A stretch of 64,000 nt of DNA, from IMG/VR virus record IMGVR_UViG_3300027969_000061, positions 44,198-108,197 of that record; one strand, 5' to 3'. This document shows positions 19,346 through 27,912 of the stretch, one piece after another; positions within the stretch are counted from its first letter, which is position 1; each line of letters starts with the position of its first letter. The translations under genes were made by a program, and so were the position numbers. The stretch is from a virus. The notes beneath the pieces were generated by a model. It had not been told where the DNA came from. It ran no database searches and saw only the letters and a program-made list of their open reading frames with translations.

Positions 19346-19726
19346 ATGGCCGGCACATTAACATTAGACACATTAAAAACAAGCTCAGGAGTTCTTGCAA
19401 CTCAGAATGGCATGACTGGTATTGCTAAGGCATGGGTAAATTTTTCTGTTGCAGGATCGGCTTGTTCTGTAGTTTCTTCCTTTAATGTTTCTTCTGTTAC
19501 ATACAATTCAGCTGGAAATTTTACTATTAATATGACAACTGCAATGCCAAATGCAAATTATACAGCAATAATAGGATCAGTAAATACTTTTGGAAGTGGT
19601 GTTTATTACGGAACTGGTGTTTTTGGAACCAATACTACAAGTAGTTTTAGTATGAGGATGGTTGGTGGTAATGGCAGTTATATTGATGGATTAAATAACG
19701 GTTATGCAGCAGTGTTCAGTTCATAA
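19346..19726 (+). CDS. Small fibre/adhesin protein, KAWVNF family
   Basis: 126 residues. It begins MAGTLTLDTLKTSS, like the next gene, and contains the pattern KAWVNF...FNVSSVT...NFTINMTTAMPNANYTAI, a beta-rich domain that recurs in the genes at 19736 and at the end of 21087. These domains are frequent as tip domains of phage fibres; the exact ligand is unknown. AAGGATAA precedes the ATG. It lies 9 bases after the collagen-like fibre and could form its tip or a separate short fibre. Confidence 0.65.
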   Translation: MAGTLTLDTLKTSSGVLATQNGMTGIAKAWVNFSVAGSACSVVSSFNVSSVTYNSAGNFTINMTTAMPNANYTAIIGSVNTFGSGVYYGTGVFGTNTTSSFSMRMVGGNGSYIDGLNNGYAAVFSS

Positions 19727-19735
19727 GGATAAACA

Positions 19736-20131
19736 ATGGCAGGCACACTAACTCTCTCAACATTATCTGATGGTACAAATAGTACCTCAGCAACTAATGC
19801 CATTCAAGGTTCTGCAAAGGTTTGGGTAAATTTTAACGGCACAGGCACAGTAGCTATTAGGGCTTCTTATAATGTATCTAGCATTACTGACAACGGCACA
19901 GGCAACTACACAGTTAATTTTACAAACGCTTTAACCGATGCTAACTATGCAGTTCATGTAACAGGCACAGAAAATAATACTGGTGAGATTGCTCGTATTG
20001 CCACTGTTTACGGGGACGCAAGCACAGGTGCTTCAGGCAAAACATCAAGTGCAGTAAGAGTAGTTTTTGGTGCATCAAACGCCGCTACTTTTTTTGATTC
20101 TGCCGAAATGAATGTAACTTGTTTTAGATAA
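19736..20131 (+). CDS. Small fibre/adhesin protein, KAWVNF family (paralogue)
   Basis: 131 residues, a diverged tandem paralogue of the gene just upstream: same start (MAGTLTLSTLSDG) and same core, AKVWVNFNGTG...YNVSSITDNGTGNYTVNF...DANYAVHV. The core is also the C-terminal domain of the collagen-like protein at 21087. AAGGATAAAC precedes the start. Adjacent paralogues with moderate divergence suggest an old duplication kept for different receptor specificity (inference). Confidence 0.65.
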   Translation: MAGTLTLSTLSDGTNSTSATNAIQGSAKVWVNFNGTGTVAIRASYNVSSITDNGTGNYTVNFTNALTDANYAVHVTGTENNTGEIARIATVYGDASTGASGKTSSAVRVVFGASNAATFFDSAEMNVTCFR

Positions 20132-20148
20132 TTTATAAAGGAAAAAAA

Positions 20149-20568
20149 ATGACACAAGTAATTATTTTTACAAACGACAATGGTGGTGTATCAGTATGCA
20201 CACCAACAGGCGAATTGCCAATCGAAGCCGTGTTAGCAAAAGATGTACCAGAAGGTCGTGGTGCTAAGATTGTTAGTAACACAGATTTACCAAACGAACA
20301 CAATGATTTCTTCAATGCTTGGGAAATGGATGATGACGGTGTTGTTACTGTTAGTCTTACCAAAGCAAAAGAACTCACTAAGGCAAGACTTCGTTTAGAA
20401 AGAACACCTTTGTTGACTGCACAAGATGTGTTATATCAACGTGCTCAAGAAGCTAATGCTGATACTACAGCAATTGTTGCCGAGAAGAACAGACTTCGTG
20501 ATATTACTTTGTTAGCTGATGCAGCAACAACTTTAGCTGCACTAAAAGCAATCTCAGTAGAGGCCTAA
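20149..20568 (+). CDS. Possible fibre assembly protein
   Basis: 139 residues, unlike the surrounding beta-rich fibres. The N-terminal half is a small mixed domain (VIIFTNDNGGVSVCTPTGE, then a DVPEGRGAKIV segment); the C-terminal half is helical and charged (TKARLRLERTPLLTAQDVLY, followed by an AEKNRLRDIT segment). The segment RLERTPLLTAQDV resembles the end of phage tail-fibre assembly chaperones, where a short R-x-x-x-L-L-x-x-(T/S)-D motif is typical, but the match is loose. It would act in the cell to help fibre trimerisation rather than be in the virion. Strong AAGGAA precedes the ATG. Confidence 0.5.
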   Translation: MTQVIIFTNDNGGVSVCTPTGELPIEAVLAKDVPEGRGAKIVSNTDLPNEHNDFFNAWEMDDDGVVTVSLTKAKELTKARLRLERTPLLTAQDVLYQRAQEANADTTAIVAEKNRLRDITLLADAATTLAALKAISVEA

Positions 20569-20572
20569 TAAA

Positions 20573-21076
20573 ATGTCAGTCACCATTTCTGGTAGTGGAC
20601 AAATTGTAAAACAGATTCAACAGACTGTTGTTACAACTGGATCTTTTACTTCTACATCCACATCAATGGTGGACATTACCGGTATGTCTGTAAATATTAC
20701 ACCTAGTAATGTTGCAAACAAAGTATTGATTACTGTATGCATGACTTATGCACAACAGTCCAACTATAATGTGGCATTTCAATTGTTAAGAAATGGAACT
20801 CCTGTAGGTATTGGCACAAGCGGAACAACAGGACCAAATTATTCTTTTATTGCTTCGCCTGCTGGAACAAATACTCCAAGTAATGTTAATTGGACTTTTT
20901 TAGATTCACCATCTTCAACTTCTGCACTCACATATAAAATACAATGTAGGCAACAACTTGGTGGTGCAGGAACATTTGCATTAAATTTTGCAAACGGATA
21001 TTTAAATGCCACTGCTGATGTATATGGTGGTTGTTATACGTCAACAATCACGGCACAAGAAATAGCATACGCTTAA
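20573..21076 (+). CDS. Fibre/adhesin beta protein, 'STS-TGL-ITP' family
   Basis: 167 residues. It shares with the genes at 35095, 38291 and 39142 a core of the form FxSTSTxxVxxTGxxxxITP, a later (L/Y)DSPxSTSALTYK and a C-terminal ITAQEIAYA (the others end in EIAA). Cysteine residues near the end (RCQ, GGCY) are unusual for fibre proteins but intracellular-type folding makes disulfides unlikely. It is a beta-rich domain with no catalytic motif and presumably a short adhesin or fibre tip. It starts 4 bases after the previous stop. Confidence 0.6.
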   Translation: MSVTISGSGQIVKQIQQTVVTTGSFTSTSTSMVDITGMSVNITPSNVANKVLITVCMTYAQQSNYNVAFQLLRNGTPVGIGTSGTTGPNYSFIASPAGTNTPSNVNWTFLDSPSSTSALTYKIQCRQQLGGAGTFALNFANGYLNATADVYGGCYTSTITAQEIAYA

Positions 21077-21086
21077 ATAATAACAA

Positions 21087-22142
21087 ATGACAATACTACA
21101 AAGTTCTATCGCAAGTAATGTAATCTCAGGAGCCACAGGTGCCACAGGTCCTTCTGGTTCTAATGGTACCAATGGAGCTACTGGTGCAACTGGTGCATCA
21201 CCATGGTCATTGAGTGGCTCAGATACATATTACACGGTTGGTAATGTAGGTATTGGTACTACTAGTCCTGCAAGCAAATTAGATGTAAAAGCTGGTACTG
21301 GCTCTGTAATTTCTCGTTCTACTAGCGGTACAAACTTTAAAGCGTTTTACGATGATGGTAGAACTACTTACACTTCTGTAAATTATGATGGCCTTTCTAC
21401 AACAGGAGCGCAAGATTTATTGCTTAATGCTGGAACTACTGCTTCACAAAATATGTTGTTTAGAACTGCTGACACAGAACGGATGCGTATTACTTCTGCT
21501 GGCGAATTGGGCGTTGGTGTAACTCCTAAAGCTTGGACCAATATTAAGTCAATTAGTTATGGGCAAAACGGTGCAGTTTATGGTGATGGTGCTAGTTATT
21601 CTTGGGCTTCTGGTATAGCTCAGAATAGTTACAACGAAACAAACGCATGGAAATATATTGCTTCAGGTTATTCTGCTAATAGATATGAACTTTCTGGTGA
21701 TAATGGAAGTCATGTTTGGTACACCGCTGGGTCAGGCACAGCAGGCGGCACTATTAGTTTTACGGAACAAGGGCGTTTTACTAGCGCAGGTGTTTTTCAG
21801 TTTAATTCAGGTTACGGTTCATCCGCTGCAGCATATGGTTGTCGTGCATGGGTTCATTTTACTGCAAGTAATGGCACAAGAAACGGTTCAGGAAATGTAA
21901 GTTCTGTAACCAGAAATGGCACGGCTGACTACACAGTAAATTTTGCTACTGCAATGCCAGATGGTAATTATGCAATTACCGGTTGTTTAAAACCAACTTC
22001 AGGTCAAACAGGTAATAATGCTCGAGATGTTCATGTAGCAGCAGAAACAGGTGCAAGCACATCTTCATTTAGAATTAGAACTGTTACTGCTGGTGCTGGT
22101 TTTGAAGAACCGGAATATGTTTATGTAGCAGTATTCAGATAA
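21087..22142 (+). CDS. Collagen-like fibre with VGIGTTSP module and KAWVNF tip
   Basis: 351 residues. The N-terminus ([20 protein letters not shown]) leads straight into a short collagen-like tract (about 14-37). Next comes a module with NVGIGTTSPASKLDV, a segment typical of phage fibre shafts ahead of tip domains, and ERMRITSAGELGVGVTP. The C-terminal about 95 residues are a KAWVNF-type domain (CRAWVHFTASNGT, YTVNFATAMPDGNYAI) as in the genes at 19346 and 19736. So the small proteins upstream look like the detached tip of this longer fibre. No S74 chaperone is present. Confidence 0.75.
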   Translation: MTILQSSIASNVISGATGATGPSGSNGTNGATGATGASPWSLSGSDTYYTVGNVGIGTTSPASKLDVKAGTGSVISRSTSGTNFKAFYDDGRTTYTSVNYDGLSTTGAQDLLLNAGTTASQNMLFRTADTERMRITSAGELGVGVTPKAWTNIKSISYGQNGAVYGDGASYSWASGIAQNSYNETNAWKYIASGYSANRYELSGDNGSHVWYTAGSGTAGGTISFTEQGRFTSAGVFQFNSGYGSSAAAYGCRAWVHFTASNGTRNGSGNVSSVTRNGTADYTVNFATAMPDGNYAITGCLKPTSGQTGNNARDVHVAAETGASTSSFRIRTVTAGAGFEEPEYVYVAVFR

Positions 22143-22151
22143 AAATAAAAA

Positions 22152-22790
22152 ATGACCTCATTAAGTAACTTAATATCTTCTGCAATCTCTGGTGCCACAG
22201 GTGCCGTAGGTCCTACTGGTCCCACAGGACCAAATGGTGCATCTGGTCCAGCCGGTCCTACAGGTCCATTAGGACCAACTGGTGCAACAGGCGTAACTGG
22301 TCCTACAGGACCAACTGGTGGTCAAGGTGCCACAGGTGTTACAGGTCCTACGGGTCCATTAGGACCTACAGGACCAGCTGGTGCTACTGGTCCTGCCGGT
22401 TCTGTTGGAGTTACATCCCTTAACGGACAAACTGGTGCAATTACTAATACAGACATAGATGCTATTGGTAGTGTGATTGTTGCGGTGTATGCTATTAATG
22501 CTCCTAGCACAGCACCAGGGACATATGGATGGCAAACAACTAATGCAAATACTACAGTTGCGGGTTCAAATTTACGCTATAACTTTACTATACCTACATA
22601 TACAGAAGTTGCGGGAATTAGAAGTTGGTATACAAAAAACGTAGGTAGTAATTCGCCAAGTTATAACGGTGGCGGCACATCGCTTTCAGGAACTTGGAGA
22701 ACTTTAAGTTATGAAAACAGATTTGGTTCAGAAGGTGACGGTAATTGGAGTTTTAGTTGGAATCCAGTATTATGTGTAAGAGTTTCTTAA
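22152..22790 (+). CDS. Collagen-like fibre with short C-terminal domain
   Basis: 212 residues. After a short N-terminal anchor ([14 protein letters not shown]), residues 14-84 are an almost pure collagen-like tract of Gly-X-Y triplets, mainly GPT and GAT. Then [11 protein letters not shown], a linker found in many phage fibre proteins, and a C-terminal domain of about 110 residues (for example [19 protein letters not shown] and [14 protein letters not shown]) that I cannot assign. The N-terminal anchor resembles those at 21087, 35872, 38761 and 41455. AAGGATAAAATA follows and leads into the next gene. Confidence 0.75.
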   Translation: MTSLSNLISSAISGATGAVGPTGPTGPNGASGPAGPTGPLGPTGATGVTGPTGPTGGQGATGVTGPTGPLGPTGPAGATGPAGSVGVTSLNGQTGAITNTDIDAIGSVIVAVYAINAPSTAPGTYGWQTTNANTTVAGSNLRYNFTIPTYTEVAGIRSWYTKNVGSNSPSYNGGGTSLSGTWRTLSYENRFGSEGDGNWSFSWNPVLCVRVS

Positions 22791-22802
22791 AAGGATAAAA
22801 TA

Positions 22803-23066
22803 ATGTTTACTATTCAATATGTTAAAGATTTGCAATGGTGTGATACAGAACACACTTTTTTTACTTGCGTTGCTAAATACGAAGAATTTAACGAAGAACA
22901 TCCAACTGGTGTAAATGCAACTGACCATTATGCTCATATACAAGAAATTTGGGCTAAAGGTAATGCAGGCGAATATGGGGTAATTGCTGAATACATACCG
23001 CCACCACCTGAAATCCCACCACTTCCTGATCCCGTAGTAACACCTGAACCGCCTGTTTTGGAGTAA
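22803..23066 (+). CDS. Small Pro-rich-tailed protein
   Basis: 87 residues. The N-terminal about 65 residues are a small mixed domain rich in aromatic residues (MFTIQYVKDLQWCDTEHTFF). The last 20 residues are an extended proline-rich tail (PPPPEIPPLPDPVV and following), likely unstructured and possibly a docking peptide. No family recognised. It lies between two collagen-like fibres with a ribosome-binding AAGGATAA, and is probably a fibre accessory. Confidence 0.5.
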   Translation: MFTIQYVKDLQWCDTEHTFFTCVAKYEEFNEEHPTGVNATDHYAHIQEIWAKGNAGEYGVIAEYIPPPPEIPPLPDPVVTPEPPVLE

Positions 23067-23068
23067 AT

Positions 23069-23215
23069 ATGGTTTATCCTAACTCTACACCTGAATTTCG
23101 CATTGTTGTAAAGCAAAATGGTTCAGAAGAACTACAAGTGCGGTATATAAATTCAGCAATGGGTTACACAGGCAAATGGATGCCGGTAAAAATAGAAAAA
23201 GAAAAAGTAGAATAA
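23069..23215 (+). CDS. Small 48-residue protein
   Basis: 48 residues, read from the ATG at 23069, two bases after the previous stop, to TAA at 23213-23215. Sequence begins MVYPNSTPEFRIVVKQNGSE and ends in a Lys/Glu-rich tail (VKIEKEKVE). Pattern: two or three beta strands followed by a charged tail. The short gap, in-frame start and snug fit between two genes support a real gene, though there is no recognisable homologue and no clear ribosome-binding site because it may be coupled to the gene before. Confidence 0.5.
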   Translation: MVYPNSTPEFRIVVKQNGSEELQVRYINSAMGYTGKWMPVKIEKEKVE

Positions 23216-23221
23216 TAATAA

Positions 23222-24130
23222 ATGGCAACTAATTCAAACTTTAAAATCAAGAATGGCCTGACAGTCAACACGACTGATGTTATTGCTGCCAACGGAGCTT
23301 GGATTGGTATTGCTACAAACTTAGTAGGTGGCACAGGCGCAACAGGTGTTACAGGTCCTACAGGTGCGACAGGCGTTCAAGGACTTTTAGGGCCCACAGG
23401 TCCTACTGGTGCCACGGGTATTACGGGTTCAACAGGACCAGATGGTCCAACCGGCCCAACCGGTTCTACAGGACCAACAGGTCCATTAGGTGCAACTGGT
23501 CTAACAGGACCACAAGGTGCGACAGGCGTTACTGGTCCATCAGGTCCAGTCGGTTCAACAGGTATCACAGGACCTACTGGTCCTACAGGCCCAGCCGGTC
23601 CTACTGGTGCAACTGGTGGTTTGCAAGCTTGGCTTGTAATTACTGCTAATACAGCTGCATCAGGCAACACACAATATATTGCTAACACAGCTGCTGGTTC
23701 ATTTACATTAACATTACCTGCAACACCAAACATTGGTTCAACAGTTGCTGTTGCCGATGGTTACAGTTGGGGTGCCAACAATTTAGTTGTAGCACGCAAT
23801 GGTTCTACTATTGAAAGAGTTGCAGATGATATCTCTCTCAATATTACAAACAGTTTAGTTTATTTTGTATACACAGGCGACACATGGCAGGTTGTATCTA
23901 CTGCTGGTCCTGCCGGTGCAACTGGTGCTACAGGTGCAAATGGTAGTAATGGTGCTTCTGGTGCCACAGGTCCTGGTGGTTCATATACTGGATTTGTAAT
24001 TCACACAGATACTATTCAAGCAAACACAACGATTGCTTCAGGCAATAATGCCTTGTCTGTTGGACCAATCACACAAGCAAACAATGTCACAGTAACTCTT
24101 GCTAGCGGTCAACGCTGGATAGTAATCTAA
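23222..24130 (+). CDS. Collagen-like fibre with beta domain and VGPI tip
   Basis: 302 residues. Layout: anchor (1-36, [18 protein letters not shown]), the longest collagen-like tract here (37-133, about 32 Gly-X-Y triplets, mostly GPT and GAT, with single GPD and GPQ), one copy of the QYIANT/STIE-type beta domain (136-228), a second collagen-like stretch (230-253) and the C-terminal module (264-302, [19 protein letters not shown]). The arrangement is the same as in the 18197 protein but with one beta domain. Both the anchor and the collagen DNA are similar enough to 27100 and 18197 for recombination. Confidence 0.85.
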   Translation: MATNSNFKIKNGLTVNTTDVIAANGAWIGIATNLVGGTGATGVTGPTGATGVQGLLGPTGPTGATGITGSTGPDGPTGPTGSTGPTGPLGATGLTGPQGATGVTGPSGPVGSTGITGPTGPTGPAGPTGATGGLQAWLVITANTAASGNTQYIANTAAGSFTLTLPATPNIGSTVAVADGYSWGANNLVVARNGSTIERVADDISLNITNSLVYFVYTGDTWQVVSTAGPAGATGATGANGSNGASGATGPGGSYTGFVIHTDTIQANTTIASGNNALSVGPITQANNVTVTLASGQRWIVI

Positions 24131-24138
24131 GGAATAAC

Positions 24139-24729
24139 ATGGCTCTCATTTTTGATGGCACAACCGGTACAATTAGTGGAGCAGTAGTTGCCAACACACA
24201 GTTGTCTGGCACAATGACTTCTTCACAAATTGGTTCTGTTTCTAATACATCAATTACAGGCACTATGGCATACTCACAGATGCCTTCAGGTAGTGTTGTT
24301 CAAGTTGCTGTGGGTCAAACAGATTTTAACGGTACTTTAACTGAAGGTGCTTCATATACTGTTGGTTCAGCAATTACTCCTGTAACTAGTTATTCTAAAC
24401 TATTAATGGTTGGTAATGTATATTTGCGTTCACCTTATGCTTATGGTGGTTATGGCGATTATACTATTGGACCTAACTACGGTATTGGTAATAGCCTTTC
24501 AGATTCAAGTAGTACCTATACAATATTTCTTCAAGGCATGAACTCTGGTAATTTTGGAGGAGGTTCTTATACTGCTTCATCAAGCACTCCAAGTATTATG
24601 CATTATGCTGTAAAAGGCACCGGTTCTTGGACAACTTCTGACACTCCACGATATACTATGCAGATTGGTCCTGTTTATGGCGGAACCTATTGGGGTAAAA
24701 TGACAGTTATCTACTACTTTATTAAATAA
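24139..24729 (+). CDS. Fibre/adhesin protein of unknown family
   Basis: 196 residues. The N-terminus (ALIFDGTTGTISGAVVANT) is a common opening of phage fibre proteins. Middle: SSQIGSVSNTSITGTMAYSQM, a short repeat. The C-terminal about 120 residues (from VVQVAVGQ on) are Gly/Tyr/Ser-rich with alternating strands (SYTVGSAITPV, YGGYGDYTIGPNYGIGNS) and a C-terminus YWGKMTVIYYFIK. It is beta-rich and likely a receptor-binding or virion-decorating domain; the exact family is not recognised. It starts 8 bases after the previous stop with AAGGAATAAC. Confidence 0.6.
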   Translation: MALIFDGTTGTISGAVVANTQLSGTMTSSQIGSVSNTSITGTMAYSQMPSGSVVQVAVGQTDFNGTLTEGASYTVGSAITPVTSYSKLLMVGNVYLRSPYAYGGYGDYTIGPNYGIGNSLSDSSSTYTIFLQGMNSGNFGGGSYTASSSTPSIMHYAVKGTGSWTTSDTPRYTMQIGPVYGGTYWGKMTVIYYFIK

Positions 24730-24736
24730 GAAAACT

Positions 24737-25066
24737 ATGGAACAAGCAATTAAATTTATAGAAGCTGTCATAACATTGAGGCCAAATTCTATTGGTAAAT
24801 TTGCCACTAGTGGTATTGAAATTACGGAATGGCACGATGAAAATAATATTCAGCCAACAAATGAAGAAGTCTTAGCAGAAGTTGCAAGAAAAGAATCTGA
24901 GTATGACAACAATGAGTATCAAAGAAATAGAGCAAAAAAATATCCAGCAATTGCGGACCAACTTGATATGTTATGGCACGCAATGGATACTGGAGCATTA
25001 CCTAAAGTTGATTCATTCTATGACGCCATTCAAGCCGTTAAGAATGAGTATCCTAAAGCAGAATAA
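24737..25066 (+). CDS. Fibre-associated protein with YP-x-IADQLD motif
   Basis: 109 residues, helical. The C-terminal half has YQRNRAKKYPAIADQLDMLW, a motif of small proteins that follow fibre genes in many phages (often labelled tail-fibre assembly or XkdW-type). A paralogue with YQRDRAGEYPAIGDQLDALF lies at 35562. The N-terminal half is a small beta domain with the ITEWHD element that resembles those XkdW-type proteins. I infer an assembly chaperone or fibre-tip partner for the fibre upstream; that is not proved by sequence. Confidence 0.55.
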   Translation: MEQAIKFIEAVITLRPNSIGKFATSGIEITEWHDENNIQPTNEEVLAEVARKESEYDNNEYQRNRAKKYPAIADQLDMLWHAMDTGALPKVDSFYDAIQAVKNEYPKAE

Positions 25067-25076
25067 ATAATACACA

Positions 25077-25997
25077 ATGAGCACAATATCAGCCGGCACA
25101 AGTAACACTACCTCACTCGTATACACAGGTGATACGACAGGTAACTTAGCGTTCCAAATTAATGGAACTACCGAAGCCATGCGTATCACTTCTGGTGGAA
25201 ATGTGGGAGTTGGTACTACTAGTCCAGAAAAGAATTTTGATATTCTTGTGACTGGATCCAACCCAACATCAAATTTGCAAGTTCGAGCAAATCGCACAGG
25301 ATACGGAAATGTTAGAGCAGGACTTTCTGTTTATGCAGCAGGTAGTTCTTCTACAGACATTACAACGTTGGTTAATGAAGGCGGTGTTTTAGCATTTCAA
25401 ACAGGATCTACAGAACGGATGCGTATTAAATCTACTGGTGCTGTTGTTGTTGGTAAAACAACTGAATCAGGAATGGCTACTGGCAGTTCTGTAAATATGG
25501 GTATATGTTTAAATGATAGTGGCAATCCAGGAATCCTTACTATTCAAGAAAATACTGATGCTAATTTATATTTGTCTAAAGCAAGCGGATATTCATCAGG
25601 CATATATACAAGATTTTATGTAACAGGTACACAAGTAGGTAAGATTGAAAGTAACGGATCATCTACGTCTTATGTGACTTCTTCTGACTATCGTTTAAAA
25701 GAAAATATTACACCAATGATTGGTGCTTTGGCTAAAATAGCGTTGTTAAAACCTGTTACTTACAAATGGAAAGCTAACGGTTCTGCAAGTGAAGGTTTTA
25801 TTGCCCATGAATTGCAAGAGGTTTGTCCAGAGGCAGTAAGTGGAAAAAAAGATGCCGTAAATAAAAATGGAGATATTGAGCCACAAGGTGTTGACACATC
25901 ATTCTTAGTGGCTACTTTAACTGCCGCTATTCAAGAACTAAACGCTAAAGTAGATGCACAAGCCGCAGAAATTGCCGCATTGAAAGGAAATAATTAA
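25077..25997 (+). CDS. Fibre with VGVGTTSP module and S74 chaperone
   Basis: 306 residues. The N-terminal domain (NLAFQINGTTEAMRITSGGN) and GVGTTSPEKNFDI are fibre shaft/tip modules shared in pattern with 25997. Residues 202-306 are an S74 intramolecular chaperone: SSDYRLKENITPMI at the cleavage junction, then KWKANG...EGFIAHELQEVCPEAV and a coiled-coil end (AAIQELNAKVDAQAAEIAAL). The chaperone helps the trimer fold and is then released by self-cleavage at the Ser in SSDYR in relatives. The stop overlaps the next start (TAATG), coupling it to 25997. Confidence 0.82.
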   Translation: MSTISAGTSNTTSLVYTGDTTGNLAFQINGTTEAMRITSGGNVGVGTTSPEKNFDILVTGSNPTSNLQVRANRTGYGNVRAGLSVYAAGSSSTDITTLVNEGGVLAFQTGSTERMRIKSTGAVVVGKTTESGMATGSSVNMGICLNDSGNPGILTIQENTDANLYLSKASGYSSGIYTRFYVTGTQVGKIESNGSSTSYVTSSDYRLKENITPMIGALAKIALLKPVTYKWKANGSASEGFIAHELQEVCPEAVSGKKDAVNKNGDIEPQGVDTSFLVATLTAAIQELNAKVDAQAAEIAALKGNN

Positions 25998-26785
25998 TGC
26001 CTTCAACCGTCAATGCAGACAATGGTGTATCATCAGGTTCAGTAGGTCTTAAATACGCCTCTGACAATAGCGGAGTATTGGCTCTACAAACAAATGGTAA
26101 CACAGCAGTAACGATTACATCTGCAAACAATGTGGGTATTGGAACAACAAGTCCAGATTCATTACTTCATGTAGTTAATCCATTGAGTGCTTCTATTCGT
26201 GTTGGTTATGCCGGCGGTTCTACAAATTATTATGATGCATCTGTTCACACATTTAGAGCAAACACAGGATCACCTTCTGTATTTGTGGCAAATCAATATG
26301 GTATTGGATTAGGGACAGTTACACCATCTTCAGGTATGGGTATTGCTTTTCCAGCGGCACAAGTTGCTTCATCTGATCCTAATACATTAGATGATTATGA
26401 AGAAGGTACATTTACACCTATTGTTTATGGTGGCAGTTCTACTGGAACAACAACTTACAGTTCTCAATATGGAAAATATACAAGAATTGGAAATGTTGTA
26501 ACTATTAGCGCCCAAATGGATTGGACTTCTGCTACAGGAACAGGGTCAATGCAGATTGGAGGTTTTCCTTTTACGAGTTCTAGCACAACAGGTATTAATC
26601 CAATTGGAACCGTAATGATGTATAATATTGCCGTTCCAGCAAGCAGTATTTTCTTTTCTCTATATACAAACGGTAATAATACTGTTGCAAATATTTATGC
26701 TAATAGAGATAACAATACTTGGACTGCCGTTCAAATGGATTCTAACGCTATATTGTTATACACATTAACTTATTTTACGGCTTAA
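25997..26785 (+). CDS. Fibre with VGIGTTSP module and EEGTFTP tip
   Basis: 262 residues. The N-terminus (SSGSVGLKYASDNSGVLAL) and NVGIGTTSPDSLLHVV repeat the shaft module seen in 21087, 25077 and 28944. Residues about 130-262 open with DDYEEGTFTPIVYGG and SQYGKYTRIGNVVTISAQMD, a tip domain present in many phage fibre proteins where it follows exactly such a junction. There is no S74 chaperone, so trimerisation must rely on other features. It overlaps the preceding S74 fibre by one base. Confidence 0.75.
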   Translation: MPSTVNADNGVSSGSVGLKYASDNSGVLALQTNGNTAVTITSANNVGIGTTSPDSLLHVVNPLSASIRVGYAGGSTNYYDASVHTFRANTGSPSVFVANQYGIGLGTVTPSSGMGIAFPAAQVASSDPNTLDDYEEGTFTPIVYGGSSTGTTTYSSQYGKYTRIGNVVTISAQMDWTSATGTGSMQIGGFPFTSSSTTGINPIGTVMMYNIAVPASSIFFSLYTNGNNTVANIYANRDNNTWTAVQMDSNAILLYTLTYFTA

Positions 26786-26836
26786 TTATAAATTATCTAA
26801 AGTGGATTCTTTAGATGGACAAAAGGAGAAGTGAAA

Positions 26837-27088
26837 ATGGCATTAACAAAAGAAGTAGTAATCGATAAAGTAGAAGTAGTAGAAAACGGAATTGTTCAGG
26901 TTCGTCAAGTAACACGAATCATGGAAGATGGTAATCAATTATCTTCTTCCTATCACCGTTGGACATTAACACCAGGTCAAGATGTAACTGACCAAGAATC
27001 AAAAGTTCAAGCAGTATGTAATGCTGTGTGGACAGAAGAAGTTATTGCTGCATACGAAGCACAACAAGAAGCTAACAGACCAGTTTAA
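26837..27088 (+). CDS. Small fibre-associated protein
   Basis: 83 residues from the ATG at 26837. The ATG is preferred over a GTG at 26831 because AAGGAG at 26823-26828 lies 8 bases before it. The protein is mixed (EVVENGIVQVRQVTRIM, then VQAVCNAVWTEEVIAAYEAQ), with a helical C-terminus. No family with a known role recognised. It follows the EEGTFTP fibre and precedes a collagen-like one; many phage fibre genes have such a small downstream partner. Confidence 0.55.
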   Translation: MALTKEVVIDKVEVVENGIVQVRQVTRIMEDGNQLSSSYHRWTLTPGQDVTDQESKVQAVCNAVWTEEVIAAYEAQQEANRPV

Positions 27089-27099
27089 TAAAGTAAATA

Positions 27100-27909
27100 A
27101 TGGCAACTAATTCAAACTTCATAATTAAAAATGGCCTGACAGTAGGCGCTAATACTGTTATTGCCGCTAACGGTATGTGGGTTGGTGCCAACACAAATTT
27201 AGTAGGTGCCACAGGTATTGCTGGTCCAACAGGACCTACAGGTCCACAAGGTTCAACAGGTCCTGCCGGTCCAACTGGTGCAACAGGTACTATTACCGCA
27301 TGGACTAGAGTTACTGCCAATACAAATCTTACAGCCAATGCACAATACATTGCTGATACATCTGGTGGTCCTTTTACTGTAACACTACCAGCAACTCCAT
27401 CTTTAGGAACTATTGAAGTTATTTCTGATGGCGCTGCATGGGGTAATAACAATCTGACAGTTGCTCGTAATGGTTCTACTATTGAAGGACAGGCACAAGA
27501 TTTAATATTAAATATTTCAACTAGTTTAGTGTATTTAATTTATGATGGCACTACTTGGAATCTTACTTCGACTGCTGGTCCACAAGGTGCCACCGGTCCT
27601 TTAGGTCCTACTGGACCAACAGGTGCGACTGGTGCAGGTTCTACTGGTGCCACCGGTTCTACTGGACCTGGAGGTCCTGCCGGTCCATCCGGTCCAACAG
27701 GTCCAACTGGTGCAACAGGTGCTTTTTCTGGCACGACAGCAGCACAGATTATAACAACAAACACAACTGCAGCTACTTCTAATATAACCGGTTCTATTAT
27801 TGGTGCTGGTGGTTTAGGTGTTTCAGGTAATGTTTATGCAGATGCAGTTTATTCTGGTGGTCAAGAAGTTATTGGAACAAGTCTAGCCTTTTCAATTGCT
27901 TTGGGGTGA
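27100..27909 (+). CDS. Collagen-like fibre with beta domain, no VGPI tip
   Basis: 269 residues. Layout: anchor (1-36, MATNSNFIIKNGLTVGANTV), collagen-like tract (37-63), beta domain (67-159, with QYIADTSGG and [10 protein letters not shown]), second collagen-like tract (160-208, [18 protein letters not shown] and so on) and a C-terminal segment (210-269, IIGAGGLGVSGNVYADAVY) that matches a segment in the 38761 protein (TVAGGVGVTGNVWVDTVV) rather than the VGPI tip. The gene ends 3 bases before a homing endonuclease gene; the missing tip may reflect disruption there (inference), but the ending looks like an intact domain. Confidence 0.8.
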   Translation: MATNSNFIIKNGLTVGANTVIAANGMWVGANTNLVGATGIAGPTGPTGPQGSTGPAGPTGATGTITAWTRVTANTNLTANAQYIADTSGGPFTVTLPATPSLGTIEVISDGAAWGNNNLTVARNGSTIEGQAQDLILNISTSLVYLIYDGTTWNLTSTAGPQGATGPLGPTGPTGATGAGSTGATGSTGPGGPAGPSGPTGPTGATGAFSGTTAAQIITTNTTAATSNITGSIIGAGGLGVSGNVYADAVYSGGQEVIGTSLAFSIALG

Positions 27910-27912
27910 TAA

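Noticed and set aside
25063-25069. ATAAATA as a late promoter before 25077
   Set aside because: The match is formed by a stop codon followed by ATA, and lies only 7 bases from the ATG, leaving no room for a leader. The same holds for 1187-1193 and 33462-33468.
27100-27909. Collagen-like fibre truncated by the homing endonuclease gene
   Set aside because: The missing VGPI tip is suggestive, but the C-terminus matches a domain found elsewhere (38761 gene) and ends cleanly, so a truncated pseudogene is not supported.
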